DNA of 64,000 nt from Croceicoccus hydrothermalis (GCF_022378335.1 NZ_JAIQCI010000004.1:62001-126000); one strand, 5' to 3'. Numbered from the stretch's first letter, positions 45,973-54,880 are shown. Translations and numbers: made by a program. The notes: generated by a model not told the origin, from the sequence alone.

Positions 45973-47076
45973 ATGTTTCGCAAATTCCTTCTCGCCCTGA
46001 TCGCCGCCTGCGCAGGCCTGGTCGCCGCCGTTCCCGCGCATGCCGAACGCGTGCGCGATCTCGGCGAGTTTCAGGGCGTGCGCCCGAACCAGCTTACCGG
46101 ATATGGCGTGGTCGTCGGCCTTCCCGGCACCGGCGACAACAATCTGGAATATGTGACACAGGCCATGCGCGGCGTATCGGGCCGGCTCGGCATGCCGTTG
46201 CCGCCGGGCGTCGAACCTGGCCTCAAGAACGCAGCGGCCGTCATCATCACCGCCGAACTGCCCGCCTTTGCAAAGCCGGGGCAGCGGATCGACGTGACCG
46301 TGTCCACCATCGGCAAGGCGAAATCGCTGCGCGGCGGCGCGCTGGTGCTGACCCCGCTGATCGGGACGGACGGGCAGATCTACGCCATGGCGCAGGGCAA
46401 CCTTGCCGTCGGCGGGCTCGACGCGACAGGCCGCGACGGGTCCAGCCTGACCGTCAACGTGCCGACCGTGGGGCGGATCGCCGCCGGCGCCACGGTCGAA
46501 CGCGGCGTCGCCACCGGTTTCGATTCCGAAGGGGCGCTGCGCTTCAATCTTCACGATGCGGATTTCCTGACCGCGCGGCGGCTGCGCGATGCGATCAATT
46601 CGCGCTTTCCCGGCTGTGCCAGCATTGTCGATGGCGTCACCCTGTCGCTCGTCCTGCCGCATGGCGCCGACATTCGCTCCGCGATGATGGCGGAGATCGA
46701 AACGATCGAGGTGAACCCGGCCCAAACCGCCGCCAAGGTCATCGTCAACAGCCGTTCGGGCACTGTCGTCATCAATCAGGCCGTCCGCCTGTCGCCCGCC
46801 GCGATCAGCCATGGCCGCCTCGTCGTGCGGGTGGACGAAGACCCGATGGTGGTACAGCCCGCCCCGTTCAGCGACGGTCGCACCGCGCTCGAACCGTCGA
46901 GCACGGTCAGCGCCGACGAATATGGCGGCAAGGTGAACCTGATGCCCGGCGGCGCCGATCTTGCCGAGATCGTCGATGCGCTCAACATGCTCGGCGTCGG
47001 GGCGTCCGACCTCGTCGTCATCCTCGAGGCGCTGAAACAGGCCGGCGCGCTCAAGGCCGAAATGGTGGTGCTGTGA
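45973..47076 (+). CDS. flgI: Flagellar P-ring protein FlgI
   Basis: FlgI makes the P-ring in the periplasm. The 367-residue product has a signal peptide (cleavage near AHAERV) and the conserved opening VRDLGEFQGVRPNQLTGYGV with GLPGTGDN. It also has the C-terminal region LVDALNMLGVGASDLVVILE (reading IVDALN here). GTG codons at 45964 and 45970 are in frame, but the GAGAAAG spacing favours the ATG at 45973. It overlaps flgJ by one base (TGATG). Confidence 0.95.
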   Translation: MFRKFLLALIAACAGLVAAVPAHAERVRDLGEFQGVRPNQLTGYGVVVGLPGTGDNNLEYVTQAMRGVSGRLGMPLPPGVEPGLKNAAAVIITAELPAFAKPGQRIDVTVSTIGKAKSLRGGALVLTPLIGTDGQIYAMAQGNLAVGGLDATGRDGSSLTVNVPTVGRIAAGATVERGVATGFDSEGALRFNLHDADFLTARRLRDAINSRFPGCASIVDGVTLSLVLPHGADIRSAMMAEIETIEVNPAQTAAKVIVNSRSGTVVINQAVRLSPAAISHGRLVVRVDEDPMVVQPAPFSDGRTALEPSSTVSADEYGGKVNLMPGGADLAEIVDALNMLGVGASDLVVILEALKQAGALKAEMVVL

Positions 47077-47438
47077 TGCCGCCGATCGTCCCCATGGCCG
47101 CCCCGCCCGTCTCTGCCCTGCGCATCACCGGGGCGGCGGAGGGAACCGCGCCGCCGCGCGCCAGCGAAGCAGCGCCCGAACAGGCCGAGCAGGCCAGCGC
47201 CGAACGCGCGGAGATCAAGCGCGCGGCGCAGGCCTTCGAGGCGATCATGCTGCGCCAGCTTTTCGCCTCTGCCCGCGCGACCGATTTCGGCGGCGAGGAC
47301 GTCATGGGCGGCCAGGGTATGGAACAGTTTACCGCGATGCGTGACGAACATCTCGCCGACATCGCCTCACAAACCGGCGCGTTCGGCCTCGCCGCGTCGA
47401 TCGAAACGCAACTGGCCGCAATGAAGGGAATGCGCTGA
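47076..47438 (+). CDS. flgJ: FlgJ rod-binding protein, single-domain form
   Basis: The 120-residue product holds only the rod-scaffold domain: AAQAFEAIMLRQLFASARAT, then GGQGMEQFTAMRDEHLAD. It lacks the muramidase domain of enteric FlgJ. The separate SLT protein at 38128 probably supplies that activity. It overlaps flgI and flgK by one base each. Confidence 0.88.
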   Translation: MPPIVPMAAPPVSALRITGAAEGTAPPRASEAAPEQAEQASAERAEIKRAAQAFEAIMLRQLFASARATDFGGEDVMGGQGMEQFTAMRDEHLADIASQTGAFGLAASIETQLAAMKGMR

Positions 47439-48778
47439 TGTCCTCGAACATGATGGTGATCGGCAAGAGCGGGGCCGCGGCGGCGCGTGCCGCGCTCGAA
47501 CTCACCGCGCAGAATATCGCCAATACCGAAAACGCGACTTACGCCCGTCGCTCGATCCAACTGTCCGAGGTGACCGCGACCGGCGGCATCGGCCTCAATT
47601 CCAGCAGCGCGCCGTCCGGCGTGCGGACCGAACGGGTCAACCGCGTTAGCTCCGCCTTCCTGTTGAGCGAGGCGCGGCGCACCGAATCGGACGTGACCCG
47701 CGCCGATGCCGAACTCCTAGGCATGCGAGAGCAGGAAACCGCGATCGAGAAGGCCGGCATTTTCGAGGCTGGCGTGGATTTCGAATCCGCGCTGTCGCAG
47801 CTCGTGTCCGATCCGCTCGACCCATCGCTGCGCACGCAGGTCGTGGAAGAAGCCGAAACGCTGGTGCAGACCTTCGCCATCGCGGTCGAAGGGCTCGATG
47901 CCTCGACCCGCGGGCTGCATATTCGCGCGACCGAGGATGTGACCACGCTCAACGTCATCTCGCAGGAGCTGGCGCGCAACAATATCGGCCTCTCGCGCAG
48001 CGAGGTCGGCACGAGCAATCACGCAGCCCTTCTCGACAAGCGCGATGCGCTGCTCTCGCAGATGTCGACGATCGCGGGCATCCGGACGGAATTCGATTCG
48101 CTTGGCCGCGTGTCGGTACGGCTCGCCGGCGGGACGGAGCCTTTGCTCGTGCTCGGCGCCCAATCCGAGGATCTGGAGATTGCCATCGCGGCCGACGGCA
48201 CGCTGGAATTCGCGACCACCGGCGGTCCGACCACGGTCGTTGCCGGGCGGCTTTCGGGTTCGGCCCGCGCGCTCGACCGCATGGTCGACGTGCGTACATC
48301 GCTCGACGATATTGCGTCGAGCCTGATCACGACCGTCAATGCTGCGCAGGCGAACGGCGTCACCAAATCGGGCGCGGCGGCACCGCCGATGTTCACAGGG
48401 GCGGGAGCACGCGACATCGCGCTCGCCATCACCGACGGCGCCGATCTCGCCACCGCGCCCACGGGCAGCGGCCCCAATAGCCGCGACACCAGCAATCTCG
48501 ATTCGCTGCGTTCCGTGCTGGCCGGCCCGAACGGCCCTGCGGCACAGCTCGATGCCTTGTTGCTGCAGGTGTCGAGCGCCATCGACGGGCGCAGCATCAC
48601 GCGCGATGCGCTGCGCACGCTGGCCGATACGGCGAGCGTCGCGCTTTCCACCGAAACCGGCGTCGATCTCGACACCGAGGCCGCCAATCTGGTGCGCTAC
48701 CAACAGGCTTACCAGGCCTCGGGCCGGGTCATTCAGGTGGCCGCCGAAATCTTCGACACCATGCTGGGAATTCGCTGA
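47438..48778 (+). CDS. flgK: Flagellar hook-associated protein 1 FlgK
   Basis: FlgK is the first hook-filament junction protein. The 446-residue product has the N-terminal axial region ALELTAQNIANTENATYARR and the central RDALLSQMSTIAGIRTEFDS. The C-terminal part has NLVRYQQAYQASGRVIQVAA. It is at the short end of the FlgK length range, in keeping with the short hook. It is one base before flgL. Confidence 0.94.
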   Translation: MSSNMMVIGKSGAAAARAALELTAQNIANTENATYARRSIQLSEVTATGGIGLNSSSAPSGVRTERVNRVSSAFLLSEARRTESDVTRADAELLGMREQETAIEKAGIFEAGVDFESALSQLVSDPLDPSLRTQVVEEAETLVQTFAIAVEGLDASTRGLHIRATEDVTTLNVISQELARNNIGLSRSEVGTSNHAALLDKRDALLSQMSTIAGIRTEFDSLGRVSVRLAGGTEPLLVLGAQSEDLEIAIAADGTLEFATTGGPTTVVAGRLSGSARALDRMVDVRTSLDDIASSLITTVNAAQANGVTKSGAAAPPMFTGAGARDIALAITDGADLATAPTGSGPNSRDTSNLDSLRSVLAGPNGPAAQLDALLLQVSSAIDGRSITRDALRTLADTASVALSTETGVDLDTEAANLVRYQQAYQASGRVIQVAAEIFDTMLGIR

Positions 48779-48779
48779 C

Positions 48780-49703
48780 ATGACCTATGGCGCCAATATC
48801 ACGAGCGGCACCTCCGCCTTCTTCAACCGCTCCCGGATCGAGATGGGCACGCTGCGCAAGGAAGCCGAGCGCATGCAGGCGCAGCTTGCCACTGGCGAGC
48901 GGATCGAACGGTCGAGCGACGATCCCGTCGCCGCATCGCGCCTGCGCAGCCTGATGCGCGCGGACCGGCTTGCCGAAATCGACGCATCGAACGCCGCCCG
49001 CGCGGCCAACGACCTGAGCTATGCCGATACCGCGCTGCAGAACATTGCCGGCGATCTCATCCGTGCGCGCGAACTCGCCGTCTGGGCATCGAGCGACACC
49101 ATGTCGGAAGAGCAGCGGCGGCTCATTTCCGGCGAGCTGCTCCAATTGCACGAGGGTATGGTGGCCAATGCCAACGCCCGCACCTCCACCGGCCATGCCG
49201 CATTCGGCGGGGCGGCGTCGGGACAGGCCTACGAAATCGATGCGACGGGGGCGGCGGTCTATGTCGGCACCAACGATCCCGGCGTCGTCGAACTGGGCGA
49301 AGGGCAGCGCGTCACGCGCGGCGTCACCGGGCCGCAATTCGCGGAATTCACAATCGGCGGCACCACCTCCGACATCTTCGCCGTCGTGCGCAACCTTGCC
49401 GAGGCCATGCTTGCCGGCGCGGGATCGTCGGTGGCCCGCGATTCGCTGGCGGCGATGGATGCGGGGCTGGAATCGATTACCCGCGCGCAGACCGCGGTCG
49501 GCACGCGCGTCGCCTGGATCGAAACGGTGCAGGACCGCCAGGTCGCCTCGTCCGTCGCGCGCGCCGAGGAAAGCGACCGCACCGGTGGTGTCGACGTGGC
49601 CTCCGCCATTACGCAGCTGCAACAGCTGATGCTCGTGCTCGAAGGAAGCCAGGCGGGTTTCGCACGGCTTAGCCAGCTGACGCTGTTCGACGCCATTCGC
49701 TGA
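48780..49703 (+). CDS. flgL: Flagellar hook-associated protein 3 FlgL
   Basis: FlgL is the second junction protein, similar to flagellin at both ends. The 307-residue product shows MQAQLATGERIERSSDDPVA near the N-terminus and ASAITQLQQLMLVLEGSQAG at the C-terminus. It closes the flg gene run. Motor genes motA and motB follow after 51 bases. Confidence 0.93.
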   Translation: MTYGANITSGTSAFFNRSRIEMGTLRKEAERMQAQLATGERIERSSDDPVAASRLRSLMRADRLAEIDASNAARAANDLSYADTALQNIAGDLIRARELAVWASSDTMSEEQRRLISGELLQLHEGMVANANARTSTGHAAFGGAASGQAYEIDATGAAVYVGTNDPGVVELGEGQRVTRGVTGPQFAEFTIGGTTSDIFAVVRNLAEAMLAGAGSSVARDSLAAMDAGLESITRAQTAVGTRVAWIETVQDRQVASSVARAEESDRTGGVDVASAITQLQQLMLVLEGSQAGFARLSQLTLFDAIR

Positions 49704-49754
49704 TCTCGCGGCGCTTTCAAAGCAATTTTTTATTCTGTCCTAGGGGGAAATTCC

Positions 49755-50618
49755 ATGCTGCCGGCAATAGGCATCGTCATTCTGATCGTCATGGTGTTCG
49801 GGGGTTTCGCCATCACCGGCGGTGCGCTGGGGCCGGTCATGCACGCCGTTCCGCACGAAATGCTCATCATCGGCGGCGCCGCGATCGGCGCTCTCGTGGC
49901 GGGCAATTCCATGCATGAGCTCAAGGCCATCGGCGCGGGTTTCGTCAAGGTGTTCAAGGGGCCGCGCTATACCAAGCAGGACCATATCGACGCCATCGCT
50001 CTCACCGGCCGGTTCATGCGCAAGTTCAAACTCGAAGGGCCGGTTGCCCTGGAAGCGCATGCCGAGTTTCCGATGGAATCGGCCATTTTCGCCGAATATC
50101 CCCGCCTTCTCAGCGACAAGGCGCTGCGCGAGTTGATCTGCGATACGCTGATGCTCAACATCGTGTCGTCGGGCACGCTGGAGGTGCATGCGGTCGAGGA
50201 GGTGATGGACAATGCGATCAAGAGCCATTTCCACCACATGGACGAGCCGGCCCATGCGCTTCAGAATCTGGCCGATGCGCTCCCCGCGCTGGGTATCGTG
50301 GCCGCGGTTCTCGGCGTGGTGAAGACGATGGGTTCCATCGACGAGCCGCCCGCGGTGCTTGGCGGAATGATCGGTTCGGCGCTGGTCGGCACGTTTCTGG
50401 GCGTGCTGCTGGCCTATGGCATCGTCGGTCCGCTCTCCGGCAAGCTCGCCAAGATCAATCAGCAGGATCAGCAGATCTTCCATTCGATCAAGCAGGTCAT
50501 GATCGCCAGCCTGCACGGATGGCCGCATGCGCTGGCCGTGGAATCGGCGCGGTCGGGCCTGCCCGATGCGCTGCGTCCGCCGCTGACCGACCTGCTTGAC
50601 ACGTTGAAGGCTGCGTAA
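49755..50618 (+). CDS. motA: Flagellar motor stator protein MotA
   Basis: MotA forms the proton channel of the stator with MotB and contacts FliG. The 287-residue product has four hydrophobic segments. The first includes GIVILIVMVFGGFAITGGAL, and the last pair includes ALPALGIVAAVLGVVKTMGS and GSALVGTFLGVLLAYGIVGP, the MotA pore signature. It is one base apart from motB. A second MotA-like protein is encoded at 40839. Confidence 0.96.
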   Translation: MLPAIGIVILIVMVFGGFAITGGALGPVMHAVPHEMLIIGGAAIGALVAGNSMHELKAIGAGFVKVFKGPRYTKQDHIDAIALTGRFMRKFKLEGPVALEAHAEFPMESAIFAEYPRLLSDKALRELICDTLMLNIVSSGTLEVHAVEEVMDNAIKSHFHHMDEPAHALQNLADALPALGIVAAVLGVVKTMGSIDEPPAVLGGMIGSALVGTFLGVLLAYGIVGPLSGKLAKINQQDQQIFHSIKQVMIASLHGWPHALAVESARSGLPDALRPPLTDLLDTLKAA

Positions 50619-50619
50619 G

Positions 50620-51438
50620 ATGGCCACGGCTCCGCTGCTGCAACCCGCCCCGGTCGAGGAACCGGTCCGCCCCATCATCGTGAAGAAGGTCGTCGTGCAG
50701 GCGGCCGGACATCACGGCGGCGCGTGGAAAGTCGCCTATGCCGATTTCGTGACGGCAATGATGGCGTTTTTCCTGCTGCTATGGCTGCTGGGCGCGACGA
50801 CGGAAAAGCAGAAGCAGGGGCTCGCCGATTATTTCACGCCCACGCTCGTCAATCTCAAGGAGAATGCGGCGGGATCGAGCGGCTTGCTCAAGGGCGATTC
50901 ACTCAACGCCGCCGAAGATCTGCGCGATGCAAAGTCGCAGACGAGCCTGCAATCGCCGCCGCGCGATGCCGATGCCCCGTCGGCCAACGTGCTGCGCGAA
51001 CGCATCGAACAACGCTTGCGGCAAAGCGCGCAGCTGCGCGATCTTGCGCGGCAGGTGCGGGTCATGGAAACGCCCGAGGGCATTCGCATCGATCTCGTCG
51101 ACGATGCCGATTTCTCGATGTTCGCGCTTGGCACCACCGTGTTGACCGACCGCGCCCGCGCGCTGGTCGATGTCATCGCCAAGGCCGTGTCGCAGGACAG
51201 CGCCCCGATCATCGTGCGCGGCCATACCGATGCGCTGAAATGGAAACCGGGCCTTGTCGCCAACAACTGGTCGCTGTCGACCGGCCGGGCCGAGGCCACG
51301 CGTCAGGAATTGATGCGCAATGGCGTCGCGCAGACCCGGTTCCGCCGGATCGAGGGTGTTGCCGACATGGAACCGCTCATCGCGGACAATCCCGCCGATC
51401 CGCGCAATCGCCGCATCTCGGTCCTGCTCCTGCGCTAA
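50620..51438 (+). CDS. motB: Flagellar motor stator protein MotB
   Basis: MotB anchors the stator to peptidoglycan. The 272-residue product has the membrane helix with the proton-carrying Asp (AWKVAYADFVTAMMAFFLLL), a plug/linker region, and a C-terminal OmpA-like domain. That domain contains APIIVRGHTDALKWKPGLVA, then NWSLSTGRAEATRQELMRNG and the ending NRRISVLLLR. It is paired with motA. Confidence 0.96.
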   Translation: MATAPLLQPAPVEEPVRPIIVKKVVVQAAGHHGGAWKVAYADFVTAMMAFFLLLWLLGATTEKQKQGLADYFTPTLVNLKENAAGSSGLLKGDSLNAAEDLRDAKSQTSLQSPPRDADAPSANVLRERIEQRLRQSAQLRDLARQVRVMETPEGIRIDLVDDADFSMFALGTTVLTDRARALVDVIAKAVSQDSAPIIVRGHTDALKWKPGLVANNWSLSTGRAEATRQELMRNGVAQTRFRRIEGVADMEPLIADNPADPRNRRISVLLLR

Positions 51439-51447
51439 AACCAACGT

Positions 51448-52245
51448 TCAATCGCGGCTAAGCTGCGCCTCTTGCCACGCTTTCAACGTCTGGCCGGTAC
51501 CGGATAGCTTCCATTCGGTCCGGCCATTCGCGTTGCGGTTGAGGAGGACGGCCGCCGCCTCGCTCGGGCTGCGGAACACGGTGTCCTGGGTTACGCGCAA
51601 CGGACCGCCCGGCCTGTCCTCCCGCAATATGCCCTGCTCGATCAGCGTTGCACGCGTCTCGGCATATTGATTGGACGTATGCCCCTCGAACGCGCTCGCG
51701 GTCGAACCGCGCAGCACGACGAACTCGCCGTCGTTTTCCTCGGCATGGGCCTCGACCTCGTGCCGGGGCGCTTTCAATTGTAGCGGGATCGAGCGGTTAC
51801 TCCCTGCGCGATCGGGCGCCTCCCCCTCCGCCATTCTCGATTTCGAGCGCAGCGCATCGATCCCGACGACGGGCAAGACCGTCTCGATCTGTTCGAGGAA
51901 ATATTCCATGTCCGCCATGTCGCTGTCCGGCAGGGCATTGGGCGCACCGCCGTTCCGGTTCTCCACCTCGGCGCGCCCGGCCTTGTGCGCGCGCTCGATC
52001 AACCGCGCTTCGAGATAGCGGGCGTGCGCCTTGGTGAGATTGGCATCCTTGGACGTGACGATACACGCCTGTTGCCAGAAATCCTTGCCAGCGTCGGAGT
52101 CATGTGCGCGCAAACGCCGGGAGACATTGTCCCCCTCGCCGATATAGACACGGCTGCGCGCGGGGTGGTCGGGATCCGGCCCGACAAGGAAGTAGATCCC
52201 GGTGCGCTCGGCCTCGCTGCGACATAGCGCATCGGCGATTCGCAT
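51448..52245 (-). CDS. GIY-YIG nuclease family protein with DUF4357, N-terminus frameshifted
   Basis: The 265-residue frame has a GIY-YIG domain (TGIYFLVGPD followed by RVYIGEGDNVSRRLRAHD) and a C-terminal DUF4357 (AAVLLNRNANGRTEWKLSGT). GIY-YIG domains cut DNA, but the role of this subfamily is unknown. The family normally starts about 35 residues earlier. That part is present in another frame at 52277-52354 with its own RBS, and one extra base near 52287 explains the break. An insertion of a non-flagellar gene between motB and fliC is unusual. Confidence 0.82.
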   Translation of the reverse strand: MRIADALCRSEAERTGIYFLVGPDPDHPARSRVYIGEGDNVSRRLRAHDSDAGKDFWQQACIVTSKDANLTKAHARYLEARLIERAHKAGRAEVENRNGGAPNALPDSDMADMEYFLEQIETVLPVVGIDALRSKSRMAEGEAPDRAGSNRSIPLQLKAPRHEVEAHAEENDGEFVVLRGSTASAFEGHTSNQYAETRATLIEQGILREDRPGGPLRVTQDTVFRSPSEAAAVLLNRNANGRTEWKLSGTGQTLKAWQEAQLSRD

Positions 52246-52276
52246 ACGGGGGAAGTGGAGGAGATGGCCGGTCCAG

Positions 52277-52354
52277 TTATGAATTTATCGCGGTCTTCAG
52301 CCCGGTCGCGGTTCCATCGATCAGGAACAGCTTGATGGTTCGGCCATGGGCCAC
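52277..52354 (-). other. Out-of-frame N-terminus of the GIY-YIG gene
   Basis: A GTG at 52354 preceded by GAGGAGAACGCC opens a frame reading AHGRTIKLFLIDGTATGLKT and stops at TAA (52277-52279). The homologous continuation, NWTGHLLHFPRMR, is in the frame of the main gene. Removing one base (the A at 52287 on the plus strand) would read KTAKIHNWTGHLL without a stop. Confidence 0.7.
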
Positions 52355-52431
52355 GGCGTTCTCCTCGTGCGAGCGAGCGGTGTGGCAGGATGCGCACATC
52401 CCATCAAGCCGCTACACGCCAAACGCCAAAA

Positions 52432-52464
52432 CCCGGCGAGTTCCTGGAGGGGGAACTCGCCGGG
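52432..52464 (-). terminator. Rho-independent terminator of fliC
   Basis: CCCGGCGAGTTCC (52432-52444) and GGAACTCGCCGGG (52452-52464) form a perfect 13-bp stem with a 7-base loop. On the minus strand the stem is followed by TTTTGGCGTTT. It lies 45 bases after the flagellin stop. Confidence 0.88.
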
Positions 52465-52508
52465 CGCCCGTTCCGCCCGGTGAGGGGCGCACGGTGGGAG
52501 GCCGAAAA

Positions 52509-53333
52509 TTAACGCAGCAGCGACATCACGTTCTGCGTGCTCTGGTTGGCCTGCGCCAGCATCGCGGTCGAAGCCTGGCTCAGGATCTGCGCCTTGGCGA
52601 GAGCGGTCGTTTCCGCCGAATAATCGGTATCCATGATCCGCGAACGCGCGTCGGTCAGGTTGGTCGCGTTGTTGGACAGGCTGTTCACCGCCGATTCCAG
52701 ACGGTTCTGCGAAGCACCCATGCCGGCACGCGCGGTGGCAATCGCGGTGATGTCCGTGTCGAGCAGTCCGAGCGTCAAGCTGGCATTGGCCTGCGTATCC
52801 ACGGCGTAGGAGCCCGCCGTGCCGGTACCGCCCGTCAGCGTCGTCAGGTTGGCATTGGTGATGTCGACCGTGTCGGCGGCATTCGCACCGGCCTGGATCG
52901 TTACGGTCGCCACGGTGCCGTCGAACAGCTTCGTGCCGTTGAATTCGGCGTTCGTTACGACGTCGCCGAGCTGTGCGGTGAGCTGGTCGACTTCGGCCGT
53001 CATGTTTATGCGGTCAGTGTCGGTATAGGTGCCCGAGGCACTCTGCACGGCCAGTTCACGCATACGCTGCAGCATGTTCGTGACTTCGTCGAGCGAACCT
53101 TCCGCCGTCTGCGCAAGGGCGATGCCGTCGTTGGCGTTGCGGATGCCCTGGTTCATGCCGCGCACCTGCGAGGTCATGCCGGTGGCGATGGCGAGGCCGG
53201 CGGCGTCGTCCTTGGCGGAGTTGATGCGCTTGCCGGTGGAAAGGCGTTCCATTGCCTGGCCGGTCATTTTGTCGGCCATGGTCGAAGCGTTGGTGGCGCG
53301 AAGAGCGCTGATGTTGGAATTGATAACGGCCAT
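52509..53333 (-). CDS. fliC: Flagellin
   Basis: The filament protein here has 274 residues. It has the flagellin N-terminal D0/D1 part (NSNISALRATNAS, GKRINSAKDDAAGLAIATGM), a short variable centre (about residues 150-185) and the C-terminal part with NRLESAVNSLSNNATNLTDA and a terminal QNVMSLLR. The short centre suggests a filament with little outer decoration. The ATG at 53333 follows AAGGGA. A sigma-28-like promoter lies at 53394-53419 and a strong terminator follows the gene. Confidence 0.96.
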   Translation of the reverse strand: MAVINSNISALRATNASTMADKMTGQAMERLSTGKRINSAKDDAAGLAIATGMTSQVRGMNQGIRNANDGIALAQTAEGSLDEVTNMLQRMRELAVQSASGTYTDTDRINMTAEVDQLTAQLGDVVTNAEFNGTKLFDGTVATVTIQAGANAADTVDITNANLTTLTGGTGTAGSYAVDTQANASLTLGLLDTDITAIATARAGMGASQNRLESAVNSLSNNATNLTDARSRIMDTDYSAETTALAKAQILSQASTAMLAQANQSTQNVMSLLR

Positions 53334-53393
53334 GATGTGTTCCCTTTGGTTTCGGTTGAGCAGCGATGGCGGATTGCCGCGCTGTCCCCCCAA

Positions 53394-53419
53394 AGACCGG
53401 CAGGCAGCGGCAAAGCTTA
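53394..53419 (-). promoter_or_regulatory. Candidate sigma-28 promoter of fliC
   Basis: On the minus strand, TAAGCTTT (plus 53412-53419) and GCCGGTCT (plus 53394-53401) are separated by 10 bases. They resemble the sigma-28 consensus TAAAGTTT-N11-GCCGATAA. The -10 element is about 60 bases before the fliC start. FliA is encoded at 35268. Confidence 0.5.
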
Positions 53420-53443
53420 AGGGGGTCGATCGGCCACATGGGT

Positions 53444-53457
53444 ACGTAGTTCTACGT
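53444..53457. promoter_or_regulatory. ACGTAG-TT-CTACGT palindrome between fliC and the activator gene
   Basis: Two perfect 6-base arms with a 2-base spacer lie in the divergent region, 74 bases before the activator start and just upstream of the fliC promoter candidate. The position suits a regulator binding site affecting both genes. A CCGGCG-N7-CGCCGG hairpin at 53470-53488 follows, on the activator side. Confidence 0.4.
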
Positions 53458-53530
53458 TGTCTTAAATTTCCGGCGCCTTTCACGCCGGTGAGTCAAACAG
53501 GGGCATCAACAGGGTAAACGGGATTCGCAA

Positions 53531-54880
53531 ATGCTCACCGCACGGACGGGTAAAAACGCCGAAAAAAATCACAATCCGCTGGTTCGCCGGGTCGCGACTG
53601 TGGTCGAATCGATGCCGGGAACCGGAATCGTGACGCTATGCGAGGCGGACGAGGATCTGCCGGCACGCCGGCGCGACGATATCGTGGTGGTTTTCGAACG
53701 CGCGGGGGGCGATACGGCCCCTGCGATTGTGCGCCAGGGGGCCAATCGCCATCTGGTGCGGCATGCCGATGCACAGACCGAGGCATCGCTTGCCGCCGGC
53801 ATTGCCTGCGCACGCGCGTCGGGCGGGCCGGTGTGCGCCGATCCCGGCTCGCTTGCCCTGCTCGTGCTCGCGGAGAAGCTGGCGAAGTCCGATATTCCGG
53901 TGCTCATCGCCGGGCCGACCGGCACGGGCAAGGAAGTGCTGTCGCGCTTCATTCACGAACATAGCGACCGCGCGGGCAAGCCTTTCGTCGCGATCAATTG
54001 CGCCGCCATGCCCGAAACCATGCTGGAGGCGCTGCTCTTCGGTCATCGCAAGGGCGCGTTCACCGGCGCGGCCGCCAATGGTGCCGAAGGATTGTTCCAG
54101 GCCGCCGATGGCGGTACGCTGCTGCTCGACGAAATCGCCGAGATGCCGCTCCCGCTTCAGGCGAAATTGCTGCGCGCCCTTCAGGAAGGCGAGATTTTGC
54201 CGCTCGGCGCGACGGTCCCGGTCAAGGTGGATGTGCGCATCGTCGCCTGTGCCAATCGCGACCTTCCGCGCGAAGTGGCCGAGGGCCGCTTCCGCGAGGA
54301 TCTGTTCTACCGCCTGAACGTCTTTCCGCTCAATATTCCGGCGCTGCGCGAACGGGTCGCGGACATCGCACCGCTCGCCTTCGCGCTGATGCTGCGTCAT
54401 GCGCAGGGCGACGATCTGCCGTGGATCAGCGATGCCGCCATCGCCAAGCTGCAGGCGCATAGCTGGCCCGGCAATATTCGCGAGCTGGAAAACGTGATGC
54501 GCCGCGCATTGCTGATCGGCGACGGCACGATGATCGGCGAGGGGGACATCTGCTTCGACATGGCCGCGCGCCCGATCGCCGCACTCTCCGCCGCGGACAC
54601 GCCCTCCCTTGCGGCGCAGGACATCGCGGTGGAGGACATGGTGCAGGACGCCGCCACGCAGGAGCCCGCCGCGATTTCCGGCGCGGCGCCCCGCCTCGCC
54701 AATATTGTGCAGCAATCGCAGGCCCGCGCCATCGCCGAGGCGCTGCAATGCAATGACGGCCATCGCGGCCATACGGCACGGCAGCTCGGCATCTCCGAGC
54801 GCACATTGCGCTATCGTCTGGCCGACATGCGGGCCGCAGGCCTCGACCTGTCCCGCATGGCGATGGGGGCGGGCCGATGA
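53531..54880 (+). CDS. Sigma-54-dependent flagellar activator (FlbD/FleQ-like)
   Basis: The 449-residue product has a degenerate N-terminal domain lacking a clear phosphoacceptor Asp. Its AAA+ domain has Walker A GPTGTGKE near residue 136, the sigma-54 contact loop GAFTGA and Walker B DGGTLLLDEIAEM. A Fis-type HTH lies at the C-terminus (HTARQLGISERTLRYRLADM). It is the likely activator of the sigma-54 promoter at 41759. It overlaps fliE by four bases, so the regulator is co-transcribed with basal-body genes. It resembles Caulobacter FlbD in role; no fliX is visible. Confidence 0.9.
   Translation: MLTARTGKNAEKNHNPLVRRVATVVESMPGTGIVTLCEADEDLPARRRDDIVVVFERAGGDTAPAIVRQGANRHLVRHADAQTEASLAAGIACARASGGPVCADPGSLALLVLAEKLAKSDIPVLIAGPTGTGKEVLSRFIHEHSDRAGKPFVAINCAAMPETMLEALLFGHRKGAFTGAAANGAEGLFQAADGGTLLLDEIAEMPLPLQAKLLRALQEGEILPLGATVPVKVDVRIVACANRDLPREVAEGRFREDLFYRLNVFPLNIPALRERVADIAPLAFALMLRHAQGDDLPWISDAAIAKLQAHSWPGNIRELENVMRRALLIGDGTMIGEGDICFDMAARPIAALSAADTPSLAAQDIAVEDMVQDAATQEPAAISGAAPRLANIVQQSQARAIAEALQCNDGHRGHTARQLGISERTLRYRLADMRAAGLDLSRMAMGAGR

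Noticed and set aside
49715-49735. GCTTTCAAAGC followed by a T-tract upstream of motA as a terminator
   Set aside because: The stem is only four usable base pairs, and motA-motB are likely co-expressed with the flg genes.
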